Below are positions 1 to 8,762 of a stretch of DNA of 61,520 nucleotides, in pieces. Source of the stretch: Burkholderiales bacterium PBB3. GTDB taxonomy: Bacteria; Pseudomonadota; Gammaproteobacteria; Burkholderiales; Burkholderiaceae_C. Below the pieces are notes generated by a model. That model did no database searches. It saw nothing but the letters and a program-made list of their open reading frames with translations, and had not been told where the DNA came from. The stretch is taken from assembly GCA_002256115.1 (NCBI GenBank), contig NKIK01000028.1, positions 1 to 61,520 of the forward strand, in the 5' to 3' direction. Each line of letters starts with the position of its first letter. Positions within the stretch are counted from its first letter, which is position 1. The position numbers and the translations under genes were made by a program.

Positions 1-124
1 TGGCTTGGGCGTAGGTCAGGGGGGTGCTCAGGGCCAGCAGGGTGGCGCAGGCGGCGGCGATGGGGTGGACTTTGGATTGGAAGGCGCGGCGAACCGGCGG
101 CCTGTCTAGTTGCTTATGTTTCAC
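1..124 (-). CDS. N-terminus of a probable TonB-dependent receptor (truncated by window edge)
   Basis: On the minus strand an open frame starts at a GTG (122-124) preceded by a GGAGA ribosome binding site about 7 nt upstream, and runs off the window start. The 41 visible residues have a basic N-terminus (HKQLDRPPVRRAFQ) followed by a hydrophobic stretch (IAAACATLLALSTPLTYAQA), which looks like a signal peptide with cleavage near AQA. Long basic leaders of this kind are typical of TonB-dependent receptors, and a receptor divergent from beta-glucosidase and permease genes would fit oligosaccharide uptake. The receptor assignment is inferred from the leader and context only, because no mature domain is visible. 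Confidence 0.5.
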   Translation of the reverse strand, partial: MKHKQLDRPPVRRAFQSKVHPIAAACATLLALSTPLTYAQA

Positions 125-274
125 TGGGTGTCTCCTTATGGGGGTTACGGTTGGTAGGGCAAGGGAAGCTGTTGTGGGGTGGCATGGCTCGACAGTGGGA
201 TTTGTGATCTCACTGCGTTACACGCAGATAAATGGATGTTGGTGCCACTTGATTTTTAATTTGTGAGCGAATTA

Positions 275-286
275 GACAACGTTGTC
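275..286. promoter_or_regulatory. LacI-family-type operator O1
   Basis: GACAACGTTGTC is a perfect 12-bp palindrome with a central CG, the hallmark of LacI/GalR-family operators. It overlaps a minus-strand TTGACA (283-288), so it is placed to control the divergent TonB receptor. Its centre is 136 bp from that of the second copy, close to 13 helical turns, which would allow looping. The cognate regulator is not in this window. Confidence 0.7.
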
Positions 287-408
287 AATTCTTGAAAAAT
301 AGGGGTTTCCCCGCGTCGTTTTTTTGCACTCAGTGGTCGCTGGGGTAACCGCGTTTGCGTACGCCCTCATGTTTAGCAATGCGCGTTTATTCATCTCTCT
401 GCGAAAGA

Positions 409-424
409 TAGACAACGTTGTCTA
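409..424. promoter_or_regulatory. LacI-family-type operator O2
   Basis: TAGACAACGTTGTCTA is a perfect 16-bp palindrome containing the same 12-bp core as the copy at 275-286. It covers the -35 hexamer and the first part of the spacer of the promoter at 409-437, so a bound repressor would block RNA polymerase. The expected inducer is a sugar or glycoside, given the bglA/permease genes downstream; that is inference. Confidence 0.75.
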
Positions 425-437
425 TTGCAGGTATGAT
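409..437 (+). promoter_or_regulatory. Sigma70 promoter of the beta-glucoside operon
   Basis: The -35 is TAGACA (409-414) and the -10 is TATGAT (432-437), with an exact 17-nt spacer. Each hexamer differs from consensus at one position. Transcription would start near 444, about 64 nt before the small ORF at 508 and 211 nt before bglA. Operator O2 lies across the -35 and spacer. Confidence 0.6.
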
Positions 438-507
438 TTCTTTCGAATTACAAAACTAAATCGATTCCGTTGCGTGCATAACGCAAGCAACGGACGCAGG
501 AGACAGC

Positions 508-645
508 ATGAGACGCGATACCGCAGGCCCGGAAAATATTCTGATGGCCCCTATCAGGCAATGCGCCTGGTATGGGGTGTTGCTCGTCGCCGTCTACCTC
601 TTCACCACCCAATACGGCACGCAGCCAAAGTACTACTTCCTTTAA
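508..645 (+). CDS. 45-residue putative membrane miniprotein / leader ORF
   Basis: An ATG at 508 follows a good Shine-Dalgarno (CAGGAGA, about 6 nt spacing) and opens a 45-codon frame ending TAA at 643-645. The product has one hydrophobic segment (about residues 20-34, CAWYGVLLVAVYLFT), an aromatic C-terminal tail ending KYYFL, and a short basic N-terminus. It ends 9 nt before the bglA ATG, which itself has no evident Shine-Dalgarno, so translation of bglA may be coupled to this ORF. I do not recognise the family. It could be a real single-pass miniprotein of the operon or a translational leader. Confidence 0.45.
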   Translation: MRRDTAGPENILMAPIRQCAWYGVLLVAVYLFTTQYGTQPKYYFL

Positions 646-654
646 TACACACCC

Positions 655-2031
655 ATGAAAATAGAAAACTCTCCTAACCTCGCGCTGCTGGAACTGTGCA
701 GAAGTCTTCATCCAGACTTCCAGTGGGGATCCGCCACGAGCGCCGCACAAATCGAAGGAGCCTACGATCTGGATGGCAAAGGCCTATCGATCTGGGACAG
801 TTTCTGCACCGAGCCAGGGAAGATCAACGATGGGTCCGATATTCGCGTCGCATGTGACCACTACCACCGGTACCGCGAAGACGTAGGTTTGATGCAGGGC
901 TTGGGATTGGATGCCTATCGGTTTTCAGTGGCCTGGGCTCGGGTGCAACCTTTGGGCAGAGGGGCATGGAACGAGGCTGGCTTTGCCTTTTACGATCGAC
1001 TGCTCGATGCCTTGCTCGCAGCGGGAATCCGGCCCCATGTCACGCTCTACCACTGGGACCTTCCCATGGCATTGCAAGATGAGTTTGGCGGCTGGGAGTC
1101 GCGTGAGATCGTGCCTTTGTTTGCCGACTATGCGGCAGAAGTTGCACGGCGATTTGGAGATCGCATCGCAAGCATTGCCACACTGAATGAGCCTTGGTGC
1201 GTCGCAACGCTGGGTTATGAAGTCGCACAATTTGCGCCTGGTAAAAAAGACCGGGCCTTGTCGCTGCAGGTATCGCACCATTTGATGATGGCGCATGGCG
1301 CTGCAATTAAAGCGATGCGAGAGGTTACTGATGTGCCGTTGGGTGTGGTGCTCAATCACACGCCTGCTTTTGCTGCGGAGGCGCTAGAGTCTGATCGCAA
1401 GGCCGCACGTATCGATGATGGCTTGAATGTCCGTTGGTACATGGACCCTATTTTTCGTGGGCAGTATCCAGCAGATGTTTTGGGGTACCTCGGGGTGGAT
1501 GCGCCAAAAGTCGAAGCCGCTGACTTGGTGCTCATTCATCAGCCGCTGGATTTCCTAGGCATCAACTTCTACACCCGTAGTTTCATCAGTACGCAAACGC
1601 CGCCCAAGCCAGCGCCCGGTAAGCAAGGCTTTACCGATATGGGTTGGGAAATTTACCCGGAAGCGCTCACCCAACATCTGGTGCGAATTTCGCGGGAGTA
1701 TGCGCCACCACCGATCTTCATCACCGAAAACGGGATGGCAAATGCGGACAAATTAGTAGACGGTCGAGTCGCTGATGTGGAGCGTATCCAGTATGTAAGT
1801 GACCATTTGCTGGCACTCGCCCGAGCCGTAGAGCTTGGTGTCGATGTGCGAGGCTACTTCTATTGGAGCTTGCTCGACAACTTCGAGTGGAATTCTGGGT
1901 ACACCAAACGCTTTGGACTGTTCCATGTGGACTATGCGACCCAAGAGCGGGTCGCCAAAGATAGCGCTCTTTGGTATCGCGACTTCATTGCCACATTCAA
2001 AACGCGTCAGAAGCTGGCACCAGAAGCCTGA
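655..2031 (+). CDS. bglA: GH1 beta-glucosidase
   Basis: A 458-residue family 1 glycoside hydrolase with the usual length and motifs: the WGSATSAAQIEGA opening (24-36), YRFSVAWARV (88-97), TLNEP with acid/base Glu179, FITENG with nucleophile Glu358, and the C-terminal YFYWSLLDNFEW motif. There is no signal peptide, so it should act in the cytoplasm, hydrolysing cellobiose or other imported beta-glucosides to glucose with retention. The first 18 residues are longer than in most GH1 enzymes, but no later Met fits. No Shine-Dalgarno precedes the ATG, so translation may depend on the small ORF ending 9 nt upstream. It is probably cotranscribed with the MFS gene from the operator-controlled promoter at 409-437. 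Confidence 0.95.
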   Translation: MKIENSPNLALLELCRSLHPDFQWGSATSAAQIEGAYDLDGKGLSIWDSFCTEPGKINDGSDIRVACDHYHRYREDVGLMQGLGLDAYRFSVAWARVQPLGRGAWNEAGFAFYDRLLDALLAAGIRPHVTLYHWDLPMALQDEFGGWESREIVPLFADYAAEVARRFGDRIASIATLNEPWCVATLGYEVAQFAPGKKDRALSLQVSHHLMMAHGAAIKAMREVTDVPLGVVLNHTPAFAAEALESDRKAARIDDGLNVRWYMDPIFRGQYPADVLGYLGVDAPKVEAADLVLIHQPLDFLGINFYTRSFISTQTPPKPAPGKQGFTDMGWEIYPEALTQHLVRISREYAPPPIFITENGMANADKLVDGRVADVERIQYVSDHLLALARAVELGVDVRGYFYWSLLDNFEWNSGYTKRFGLFHVDYATQERVAKDSALWYRDFIATFKTRQKLAPEA

Positions 2032-2102
2032 CATGCCAAGACGCGATGCGCTGCAAGCGCATTGAATATGCTCCAGTCTCAATATTTGAAAAGTAATTTC
2101 AT

Positions 2103-3452
2103 ATGACCCAAGCAACCAAGACCAATCGCTCCCCGGCATCGTGGGTTCCAAGTGCGTATCTGGCGGAGGGGATTCCCTTTGCCATGGTGATTTGGGTTGC
2201 AGGAACTATGTTTAAAGATTTGGGCCATAGCGACAGCGAAATCACGGCATCCACCGCCAGCATCGGGATCATGTGGTCCTTGAAGCCACTCTACGCAGGC
2301 TTCCTCGACATGTTCAAGACCAAGCGCATTTGGGTCATTGCCATGCAACTGGTGATGGCCTGCCTACTAGGTTTGTGGGCTTTGTCGCTCGCCTTGCCCA
2401 ATTACTTTGTGGTGGGTATTTTGCTGCTCTGGTTACTGGCGTTTGCTTCTGCCACGCAGGATATCTGTATTGATGGGGTGTACATCACTTCCTTGGATGA
2501 ACGGGCGCAAGGCAAGTTCATGGGGCTCCAAGGAGCTTTTTGGAATGCAGGCCGTATTTTTGCCACTGCGGTGGTGGTGGGCGCAGCCGGCTATTTGCAA
2601 AAGAAGGGAATGGATGCAAAGAGTGCCTGGGGCGCAGCACTGGCCGTGAGCATGGGGGCCATGGCGCTTCTGGCTGCCTACCACTACTTTGTTCTTCCTC
2701 CGGGGTCGGTACCGGTGCGTCCAGAGAACACTGCGGCTGTTGCAAAAACCTTCAAGAATCAGTTTTTAGACTTTATCAATAAGCCGTATCTACTAGGCAT
2801 GTTGATGTTTGTTTTCTTATTTCGTCTGGGCGAAGGTTTCTTACTGCTTGAAGCCCCACTTTTCATGCAAGGCAGCGTGACCAATGGTGGCTTAGGCATG
2901 TGCGCGACCAACGCGATCAGCGCAGCCTGCCCCCACCTATTGGAAGACAAGGCGCTCATCGACGGCTTCATCAGTACTGTCGTAAGTCTGGCGTTTGGTT
3001 TGTTGGGCGGCATCTTCGCTGGCAAGTACGGTCTCAACCGCAAGACGCTGGTGTTCATGGCGCTGTGTCTCAATATTCCGCACATCACTTTTTATATTTT
3101 GAGCTGCATGGTTTCGCCCGATGCCCCGGTTTCTCTGCCGGTCATCGCAACTTTGGTTACCCTTGAAAAGGCGGGTTACGCGTTTGGTTTCGTGGCGAAC
3201 ATGCTTTACATGATGCAGCAAATTTCACCCGGAAAATACCATATGACGCACTATGCTTATTGCACGGCAATCATGAATTTAGTGCTCATTCCTACGCAAA
3301 TGGCAAGTGGTTTCCTGGCCGATCACATGGGGTTTCAAACCTTTTTTCTGGTCGTGATGGCGGCTTCTATCCCCTCCGTCCTGGGTGCCTACTTCGCGCC
3401 GTTTCCCAACAAGGTAGATGGCGACACCAAATTGGGTGCAGCACGACATTGA
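2103..3452 (+). CDS. MFS permease, AmpG/PAT-like, probable beta-glucoside importer
   Basis: A 449-residue polytopic protein with roughly twelve hydrophobic segments. The N-terminal stretch with YLAEGIPFAMVIWVAGTMF resembles the AmpG/PAT branch of the major facilitator superfamily rather than classical sugar porters. Members of this branch beside glycosidases and TonB receptors are thought to carry oligosaccharides or glycosides across the inner membrane, which fits the GH1 gene 71 nt upstream and the receptor on the other strand. The substrate is inferred from context. The gene converges with the GH9 cellulase gene, with a hairpin between them. Confidence 0.8.
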   Translation: MTQATKTNRSPASWVPSAYLAEGIPFAMVIWVAGTMFKDLGHSDSEITASTASIGIMWSLKPLYAGFLDMFKTKRIWVIAMQLVMACLLGLWALSLALPNYFVVGILLLWLLAFASATQDICIDGVYITSLDERAQGKFMGLQGAFWNAGRIFATAVVVGAAGYLQKKGMDAKSAWGAALAVSMGAMALLAAYHYFVLPPGSVPVRPENTAAVAKTFKNQFLDFINKPYLLGMLMFVFLFRLGEGFLLLEAPLFMQGSVTNGGLGMCATNAISAACPHLLEDKALIDGFISTVVSLAFGLLGGIFAGKYGLNRKTLVFMALCLNIPHITFYILSCMVSPDAPVSLPVIATLVTLEKAGYAFGFVANMLYMMQQISPGKYHMTHYAYCTAIMNLVLIPTQMASGFLADHMGFQTFFLVVMAASIPSVLGAYFAPFPNKVDGDTKLGAARH

Positions 3453-3458
3453 TGACCT

Positions 3459-3497
3459 GAGCGCTGGCAATGCAGGCTTGCGACCTGCCTGGCGCTC
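3459..3497. terminator. Hairpin between convergent genes
   Basis: GAGCGC at 3459-3464 pairs with GCGCTC at 3492-3497, with further pairing inside through TGCAGG and CCTGC. It lies in the 55-nt gap between the convergent MFS and GH9 genes and could stop transcription from both sides. No T-tract follows on either strand, so intrinsic activity is uncertain. Confidence 0.4.
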
Positions 3498-3507
3498 TGG
3501 TGTCAGC

Positions 3508-5331
3508 TTACTTGCCGTTCATTCTGGCTGCGGTGGTCTGACTAGCCACATCATTCTGGAAATCAAGCAGCCACGCCAAAGGGGCATTCCAGTTGATGGT
3601 GATTTCATTCACGGCGTAGGCATTGATATCGTCCATCCAGCAAGTGGCTGGCTTCGCGACGCATGCAGCCAACTGCACCTTAGCAACTGGGTCATGCAGG
3701 CCTGAATTGGGGCCGCCAGACAGCGCTCCTGGCGGTGCAAAGGGAAACTCTGGATTTAAAACACCCGCCCAAAAACGGTGGTGCGGATACTTGACGGTCT
3801 TGGTCCCCTCGCCGGTTACAAACGAAGTCGAGAAAGTGTTGCGACCCAAAAGATAGTCCATGCCTTTGGTAACACCATCCGCATACTTGTGGTTTCTGCT
3901 GAAGTTGTAGGCCAAGCCCATCAGCATTAACTTGTTGGTCACTCCGCTGTTGGAGCCCCATTCGTACTCGGACAGTGCAAGCGGGGCTGAATAGCCCGAT
4001 GCACTTTGTGTGGCCAGATGCTGTTGGGCAATTGCCGTAACTTTCTGCTGAGCTACGGCTCGCCGGCTGGCCGTAGCTGGCTGCACCACAGTGGCCAAAG
4101 ACATCAATCCAGCCAACTCCGTATTCGCCCAATTGAAGTCCGTGCGGGAAATTGTGTAAGCGTCGATGGTCGGCAAGTACCGGCTGTCATTGGTTGTGAG
4201 AAAGAGCTCCACGGCTGCCCAATAGAAATCATCGCTGACCTTGTCATCGTCATAGGCCCCGCCACCCGTGTCATAGCCGCCGCGGTAGAGATCGCTGGGG
4301 TGGAGCACTGCTGCATCCCAGGCCGATTTTGCAGCCTGCAGGCACCTGGCAGAGAAGGCGGGATCAAGGGCTCTCCAGATACGCGCTGCCTGTGCGGCGG
4401 TTGCTGCCAAATTCAGGGTGGCTGCGGTGGAAGGTGGTACCAAGGCTCGTGGCTGTGGGTCTTGATCGGGTAGCAGCGGCAATCCGGTCCAAGCGACATC
4501 GTGAATTTTGTGGTGCACCATGCCTGCCTTAGCGGCGTCAGCAGGGACTTGCATCGCCAGCATGAATTCCAATTCCCATCGCACTTCATCCAACAGGTCT
4601 GGAATGCCGTTTGCGCTCTCCGGAATGTTGAGTTGGCCATCTGCCAAACGCGCGATTGTGCCCCAGTAAAGGCCCCGTTCGAACATGTTCAGCAGAGTCC
4701 ATACAGAGATACCGCCATTCACGACATACTTACCGTGGTCACCGGCGTCATACCAACCTTTGGGGACGTCGAGCGTGTACTGGCAAGTGCCGGTCCAGCA
4801 CGGGACCTTGTAGTCGCCCTGGTTCTTTCCGTGGTTGATGTGCCCGCCCGCTCGAGCCCATTGGCTGTTGGGTACAAAGGATGTAAGGCCACCACCTGTG
4901 AACTGCGTTTCAATCGCAATTCCACTGCGGTTGTGATAAAAATATTTGAGCGCGTCGTACAGAGGGGCGCGAAATACGTCTGGCGATATTGCGAATGCCT
5001 GACTTGTATTCGCGCCGACTGTTATGGTGAACCCGGAGCCTGTCGCGGTGACGGTGCTGAAGTCGATCTGTTGCAACTGATCACCACTCGATGGGTCCAG
5101 CGCACGGATTGATGTCTTTCCTCGCGCGATGAGCTTTCCGTTTTTTTTCAGTTGCCACGCCTGCGGCTTTGCCTCTGCCGTTTTGTAGCTTGCGATCTTG
5201 ACGCTGTGGGGTAAATATCCAATTTGATTCACTCTCGGATTTCCCACTTCAGCCGACACGGGGAGAAAGGCACTCAGCACGGGGATGCAGACCCATAGGG
5301 AGTGGCGTGAACGGCGATGTTGGGGTTTCAA
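3508..5331 (-). CDS. Secreted GH9 cellulase / cellodextrinase
   Basis: A 607-residue family 9 glycoside hydrolase. A basic leader and hydrophobic core (about residues 1-27, ending VSA) suggest export. An Ig-like N-terminal domain of the CelD type begins at VNQIGYLP (34-41). The catalytic (alpha/alpha)6 barrel carries [12 protein letters not shown] (Asp195 and Asp198, the catalytic-base pair), the PHHRFW motif, and a C-terminal [11 protein letters not shown] segment with the general acid Glu576. There is no carbohydrate-binding module, so short cello-oligosaccharides are likely substrates. The only usable start is TTG at 5331, 9 nt after the stop of the upstream kinase gene, without a clear Shine-Dalgarno. 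It therefore appears coupled to the thiamin operon, although its function matches the beta-glucoside module downstream. Confidence 0.92.
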   Translation of the reverse strand: MKPQHRRSRHSLWVCIPVLSAFLPVSAEVGNPRVNQIGYLPHSVKIASYKTAEAKPQAWQLKKNGKLIARGKTSIRALDPSSGDQLQQIDFSTVTATGSGFTITVGANTSQAFAISPDVFRAPLYDALKYFYHNRSGIAIETQFTGGGLTSFVPNSQWARAGGHINHGKNQGDYKVPCWTGTCQYTLDVPKGWYDAGDHGKYVVNGGISVWTLLNMFERGLYWGTIARLADGQLNIPESANGIPDLLDEVRWELEFMLAMQVPADAAKAGMVHHKIHDVAWTGLPLLPDQDPQPRALVPPSTAATLNLAATAAQAARIWRALDPAFSARCLQAAKSAWDAAVLHPSDLYRGGYDTGGGAYDDDKVSDDFYWAAVELFLTTNDSRYLPTIDAYTISRTDFNWANTELAGLMSLATVVQPATASRRAVAQQKVTAIAQQHLATQSASGYSAPLALSEYEWGSNSGVTNKLMLMGLAYNFSRNHKYADGVTKGMDYLLGRNTFSTSFVTGEGTKTVKYPHHRFWAGVLNPEFPFAPPGALSGGPNSGLHDPVAKVQLAACVAKPATCWMDDINAYAVNEITINWNAPLAWLLDFQNDVASQTTAARMNGK

Positions 5332-5340
5332 TTGGATGCC

Positions 5341-5883
5341 CTAGAGGAGGTTGGCCTGAACTGCGGCGCGTGCTACAGAGGCGCGTGATGACCCGGTCCC
5401 TGCCACCGGGTAGAGCAGGCAGCCCATGTTTTTAAGTTCAGACATTATTCTTTCATGTATTGGCCGTTGCACATGGGCACCATCACGTTGCATACCATCG
5501 GCAATCCAGGGCAGGTCAGGCTCCAGAACCAGCGTCATGGCATACCGGGTGTGTAGCTCGTGTGCACGCGCATATAGGGAAGTATCGCCAAACACAAACT
5601 CGCTGTAAACAGCGGTTAACAGCGGCGCCGTGTCACAGAACACGTAGTCTTGTTGGTGGTGCGCGGCTTCTTCCAAGGCGCTCATCTCGTTGCGTGCTTG
5701 TTGCTCCAGTAGGTCGGTCTGTTCGTGCCGCAACGGGGTTCGCCCCATGGCATCACAGAAGAGACGCAAGCGCTCGGGCACCCAGCGCCCGGAGAATTCT
5801 TCTGCCAGGCTTTGGGCCAACGTGGTTTTACCGGTGCACTCTGCGCCAATCAGGCAGATTAACTTAGGCTTGGTCTGGGCCAT
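5341..5883 (-). CDS. NadR-like P-loop kinase, candidate thiamin kinase
   Basis: A 180-residue protein with a Walker A loop (IGAECTGKTTL, residues 12-22) matching the GPESTGKSTL pattern of the NadR ribosylnicotinamide-kinase domain, and a later FCDTAPLLTAVYSEF stretch as in that family. It lacks the NadR adenylyltransferase and DNA-binding domains. By homology alone it would be called a nicotinamide riboside kinase. However, the gene overlaps the upstream transporter by 20 nt and sits under a TPP riboswitch, so phosphorylation (metabolic trapping) of imported thiamin is the more likely role. This substrate assignment is inference from regulation. The fold assignment is firm. Confidence 0.8.
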   Translation of the reverse strand: MAQTKPKLICLIGAECTGKTTLAQSLAEEFSGRWVPERLRLFCDAMGRTPLRHEQTDLLEQQARNEMSALEEAAHHQQDYVFCDTAPLLTAVYSEFVFGDTSLYARAHELHTRYAMTLVLEPDLPWIADGMQRDGAHVQRPIHERIMSELKNMGCLLYPVAGTGSSRASVARAAVQANLL

Positions 5884-6499
5884 GCGCGGGTACTCTCAAA
5901 GTCAGTGTCATACGGCGCTGCCACCCCACCCACCCCCAAATGGCCAAACCGAAGAAGATGGCATACAGCACAACGGTGAGCGTCAGACCTTTGTACGCGA
6001 ACAGCGCAATGCTGGCTGCGTTGACCAAAAGCCACACAAGCCAATTGGCAATGAACTTACGCCCGAGTAAAAAAGTGCCGACGATGCTGCCTGCAGTCAC
6101 AAAGCCGTCAGCCCACACTACATCGGAATCGGTAATGCTGTGTAACAAGGCGGCGCACACCACCCATAAAACCGCCCATGCTGCGGTGGCGTAGGCTATG
6201 CCACGCTGCGTCAATCGGCGAATGACCAAAGGCGCTTCACCATCGTCGTACTGCCCCTTCAGCCACTGCGACCATCCCCATACTGCGGTCACTGCGAAGA
6301 ACACGTTGACACCAGCCTCACCGTAGAGCTTGCTGGTGAAGAACAGCCATGCATAGAGCGCACTGGCGACGACGGTGAGCGGCCACCCCCAATGGATCTC
6401 AAACACATTGCAGGCAATATTCGCCAGCGCCAGCACAAAGGCCAACACCTCCAGCCAGGTGACTGGTGTTCCAAATAGCGTGAGGGCGGTGTCAAACAT
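5864..6499 (-). CDS. pnuT: PnuC-family vitamin transporter, probable thiamin transporter PnuT
   Basis: A 211-residue integral membrane protein with about seven hydrophobic segments and the PnuC-family pattern: FVLALANIACNVFEIHWGWP near the N-terminus, then a YAWLFFTSKLYGEAG segment and a WGWSQW motif. PnuC proteins facilitate diffusion of vitamin ribosides or thiamin, which are trapped by phosphorylation inside. Under TPP-riboswitch control the thiamin-specific PnuT subtype is expected. The gene follows the TonB receptor by 14 nt and overlaps the kinase gene, consistent with one transport-and-trap unit. Confidence 0.85.
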   Translation of the reverse strand: MFDTALTLFGTPVTWLEVLAFVLALANIACNVFEIHWGWPLTVVASALYAWLFFTSKLYGEAGVNVFFAVTAVWGWSQWLKGQYDDGEAPLVIRRLTQRGIAYATAAWAVLWVVCAALLHSITDSDVVWADGFVTAGSIVGTFLLGRKFIANWLVWLLVNAASIALFAYKGLTLTVVLYAIFFGLAIWGWVGWQRRMTLTLRVPAHGPDQA

Positions 6500-6513
6500 A
6501 CATAGTCTCAGGC

Positions 6514-8688
6514 CTAAAAGTCCAGCGATACGCTGGCCCGTACGGTGCGTGGTGTGGATGGGAAAAGATAGACGCCCCCCCAGGATTGGGTAGGCGCTTC
6601 GCGCCAGTAGATGCGGTCTGTCAGATTATCAATGCCCAGTTGCCACCGAACGGCTCTGCCTTGAATGCGATGCGCGTAGCCCAGTCCCACATCGATTTGC
6701 ATTGCGGAGGGCAGGGTCGCGGTGCCATCGGCACTGGCAGTCTTCCCGTCTTCATATCCCAGCAGGCCATGAACGGACAGGCCTGGCAGCTCTGCGAGTT
6801 TGTAGTCAGCAAACACTGAGACTTTTAGCTTGGGGACGTTGGTGATGCGTTGGCCCACCAGTGTGGGATCTATGGCAGTGGCGTACCGGGCGTCCAGCAT
6901 GCTCAGTGTGGATTGCACAGAGAGTTGACTGTTCACCCGGCCCTGCAAAGCGAGTTCCAAGCCGCGGTGGCGGGCGGATTTTCCACCCGTTACGCGCGTG
7001 GGCAGGCCCATAACGCTGGGCTGGTCGTCTGCGTAGGGTTTGTCAATGGAGAACACTGCGGCTGAAAACGTGAAACGGGATTCGATCAACCACTTCCATC
7101 CCATTTCCACTTGTTCACTTTTGAGGGCGGGTAGGGTCTCGCCATAGTTCACGAATTTGCTGGATCGGTTGGGCACCACTTCCAGCTCCACGCCTTGACC
7201 CCATGACGCGTACACGGTGCTGCTGGGGCTTGTCTGCCAGGTGGCGGCGAGCCAGGGGGTAGAGATGGTTTGGTCGATCGTCACCGCGCGCGATCCATCG
7301 CTGCGCGCACTGCTGCGTGACAGTGACGATGTGCGTAGCCCGATCACCGTTTGCACCGTGGTACTCACATCAGACACCAGTGTCACAAAGCTGTCGACCG
7401 CACGCTGGCGCGTGTTGGTGTTGAGCTCGGTTAAGTTAGCGTCAGCGGGTAGACGCATCGGCGTATAAATATTGGTACTGCCAACGTAGTTATAGGCCTG
7501 CAAGGGCGGCAGATCGTCCCGATTGCCGCGGCCACTGATGCCCACGGTGACCTGGTGACCCAAGCCGAGCCAGCTCAAGGCGCGCGTAGCCCGCGCATCC
7601 CAACCCCAAGACGTACGTTCTTCGCCATCGCTGCGGAAGTCGTAGATATCCACATCGCCATTGGCGCACAGTCCGGGGTAAACATAGTTGGCGGCGTTAC
7701 TGCAGCCATCGGGAAAGGCAATGCGGTCGTTGATGACAGCGCGCTGCACTGCAAAAGACGCTTGCGCGCTCCAATCGGGGCTTAGCCGGGTCTTAAGTCC
7801 CAATTGAAGTGCCGCATTGGTGGTCTCAAACGGTAAAGACCAACTTTGGTCATTCAAGTTCAAGCGAGGATTGATGCGGTCTGGGAGCGTGTCACCCACT
7901 CCGTCTCCATTGGTATCCAGCAGACCGAGACCCGGAACCGAGGGCTGGCGTTTGTGGTGGTATTCGATATCCGCAGAAACACTGGTGTCGCGTGTCAGGC
8001 TTTGGTTCAGCGCTAGGCTGGCAAATTCGCGGCTACCGCTGGCTTGGTTGAAGTAAGACTGCAGACTCTCGGATGCCAGGTTGAAGCGTACGCCCACGGT
8101 GCCCCACGCGCCATTGCTGTCCAGATGCACTTTGGCACCACCATTGTTATTCGTGCTCAATTGCACGGTGCTGAAGGCATCGGGCACAGGCACCTTGGTA
8201 ACAAAGTTCACCAACCCACCCGGAGACGACACACCCGACTGCATGCCGGCTACGCCCTTCAGGATTTCAATGCGCTCCTTGTTTTCCAGTGCCAGCGGTG
8301 TGTAGCTGGAAATCGCCAAGCCGTTGCGGCGGTAATTGCTGCTGGGGTCGAGCAGAAAGCCTCGCACCGACATGTTCTCGACATAGCCTGTGGTGTTGTA
8401 GCTATCGGCCAGAGACGCGTCCAGCTTGATCGCCTGGGACAGGGTGGATGCACCGGTGGCCAGCAGAATGTCTGCACCCAGTACCGACACGCTTTGCGGT
8501 GTCTTGAACCACGACAAGCCCAGTCCGCCTACGTCTGCACTCTGCACATCGAGGACGGGGGCGGCTTTGCCGGTGACGGTGACGTCTGCCAAGCTGCCTG
8601 GGTTCTGTTGGGCTTTGGCCGGGGCCAGGAGCAAAAATGCCAGCGCGGTTGCGCAGGCGACGGGAGTCAATTTGAAATGGAGCGCCAT
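6514..8688 (-). CDS. TonB-dependent receptor, probable outer-membrane thiamin receptor (Omr1-like)
   Basis: A 724-residue outer-membrane receptor. It has a signal peptide ending AKAQ (about residue 27), a plug domain with VSVLGADILLATGASTLSQAIK and the RGFLLDPSSNYRRNG segment, and a beta-barrel ending in a terminal Phe (RASVSLDF). Sequence style is that of siderophore-type receptors, but it directly follows a TPP riboswitch and precedes pnuT, the arrangement described for thiamin-regulated outer-membrane receptors. The start at 8688 has a good AGGAA Shine-Dalgarno. The ligand is probably thiamin or a thiamin derivative; sequence alone cannot settle this. Confidence 0.9.
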   Translation of the reverse strand: MALHFKLTPVACATALAFLLLAPAKAQQNPGSLADVTVTGKAAPVLDVQSADVGGLGLSWFKTPQSVSVLGADILLATGASTLSQAIKLDASLADSYNTTGYVENMSVRGFLLDPSSNYRRNGLAISSYTPLALENKERIEILKGVAGMQSGVSSPGGLVNFVTKVPVPDAFSTVQLSTNNNGGAKVHLDSNGAWGTVGVRFNLASESLQSYFNQASGSREFASLALNQSLTRDTSVSADIEYHHKRQPSVPGLGLLDTNGDGVGDTLPDRINPRLNLNDQSWSLPFETTNAALQLGLKTRLSPDWSAQASFAVQRAVINDRIAFPDGCSNAANYVYPGLCANGDVDIYDFRSDGEERTSWGWDARATRALSWLGLGHQVTVGISGRGNRDDLPPLQAYNYVGSTNIYTPMRLPADANLTELNTNTRQRAVDSFVTLVSDVSTTVQTVIGLRTSSLSRSSARSDGSRAVTIDQTISTPWLAATWQTSPSSTVYASWGQGVELEVVPNRSSKFVNYGETLPALKSEQVEMGWKWLIESRFTFSAAVFSIDKPYADDQPSVMGLPTRVTGGKSARHRGLELALQGRVNSQLSVQSTLSMLDARYATAIDPTLVGQRITNVPKLKVSVFADYKLAELPGLSVHGLLGYEDGKTASADGTATLPSAMQIDVGLGYAHRIQGRAVRWQLGIDNLTDRIYWREAPTQSWGGVYLFPSTPRTVRASVSLDF

Positions 8689-8723
8689 CGAATTTCCTGT
8701 GTCGACGGCAGGGGCAGTGCAGC

Positions 8724-8756
8724 AATGCCAAATAAGCCCGTGAGGGCCTTGGCATT
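8724..8756 (-). promoter_or_regulatory. Hairpin in the riboswitch expression platform
   Basis: Between the TPP aptamer and the receptor start, AATGCCAA and TTGGCATT form an 8-bp stem enclosing an inner GGCCC/GGGC helix. No T-run follows, so it is not a classical terminator. It may take part in switching, or in Rho- or translation-level control of the downstream operon. Confidence 0.45.
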
Positions 8757-8762
8757 TTTATC

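Larger units (their letters stand above)
125..507. other. Divergent intergenic control region
   Basis: This 383-nt stretch separates the minus-strand TonB-receptor start from the plus-strand small ORF and bglA. I see no protein gene in it. It holds two copies of a perfect palindrome (described separately), one overlapping a good sigma70 promoter for the plus-strand operon and one overlapping a TTGACA hexamer (283-288, minus strand) that could be the -35 of the receptor promoter. I could not place a well-spaced -10 for the latter. The sequence is visibly more AT-rich than the flanking genes. Confidence 0.6.

Noticed and set aside
324..677. 117-residue plus-strand open frame in the divergent control region
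   Set aside because: It overlaps operator, promoter and the better-supported ORF at 508 in another frame, and has no Shine-Dalgarno.
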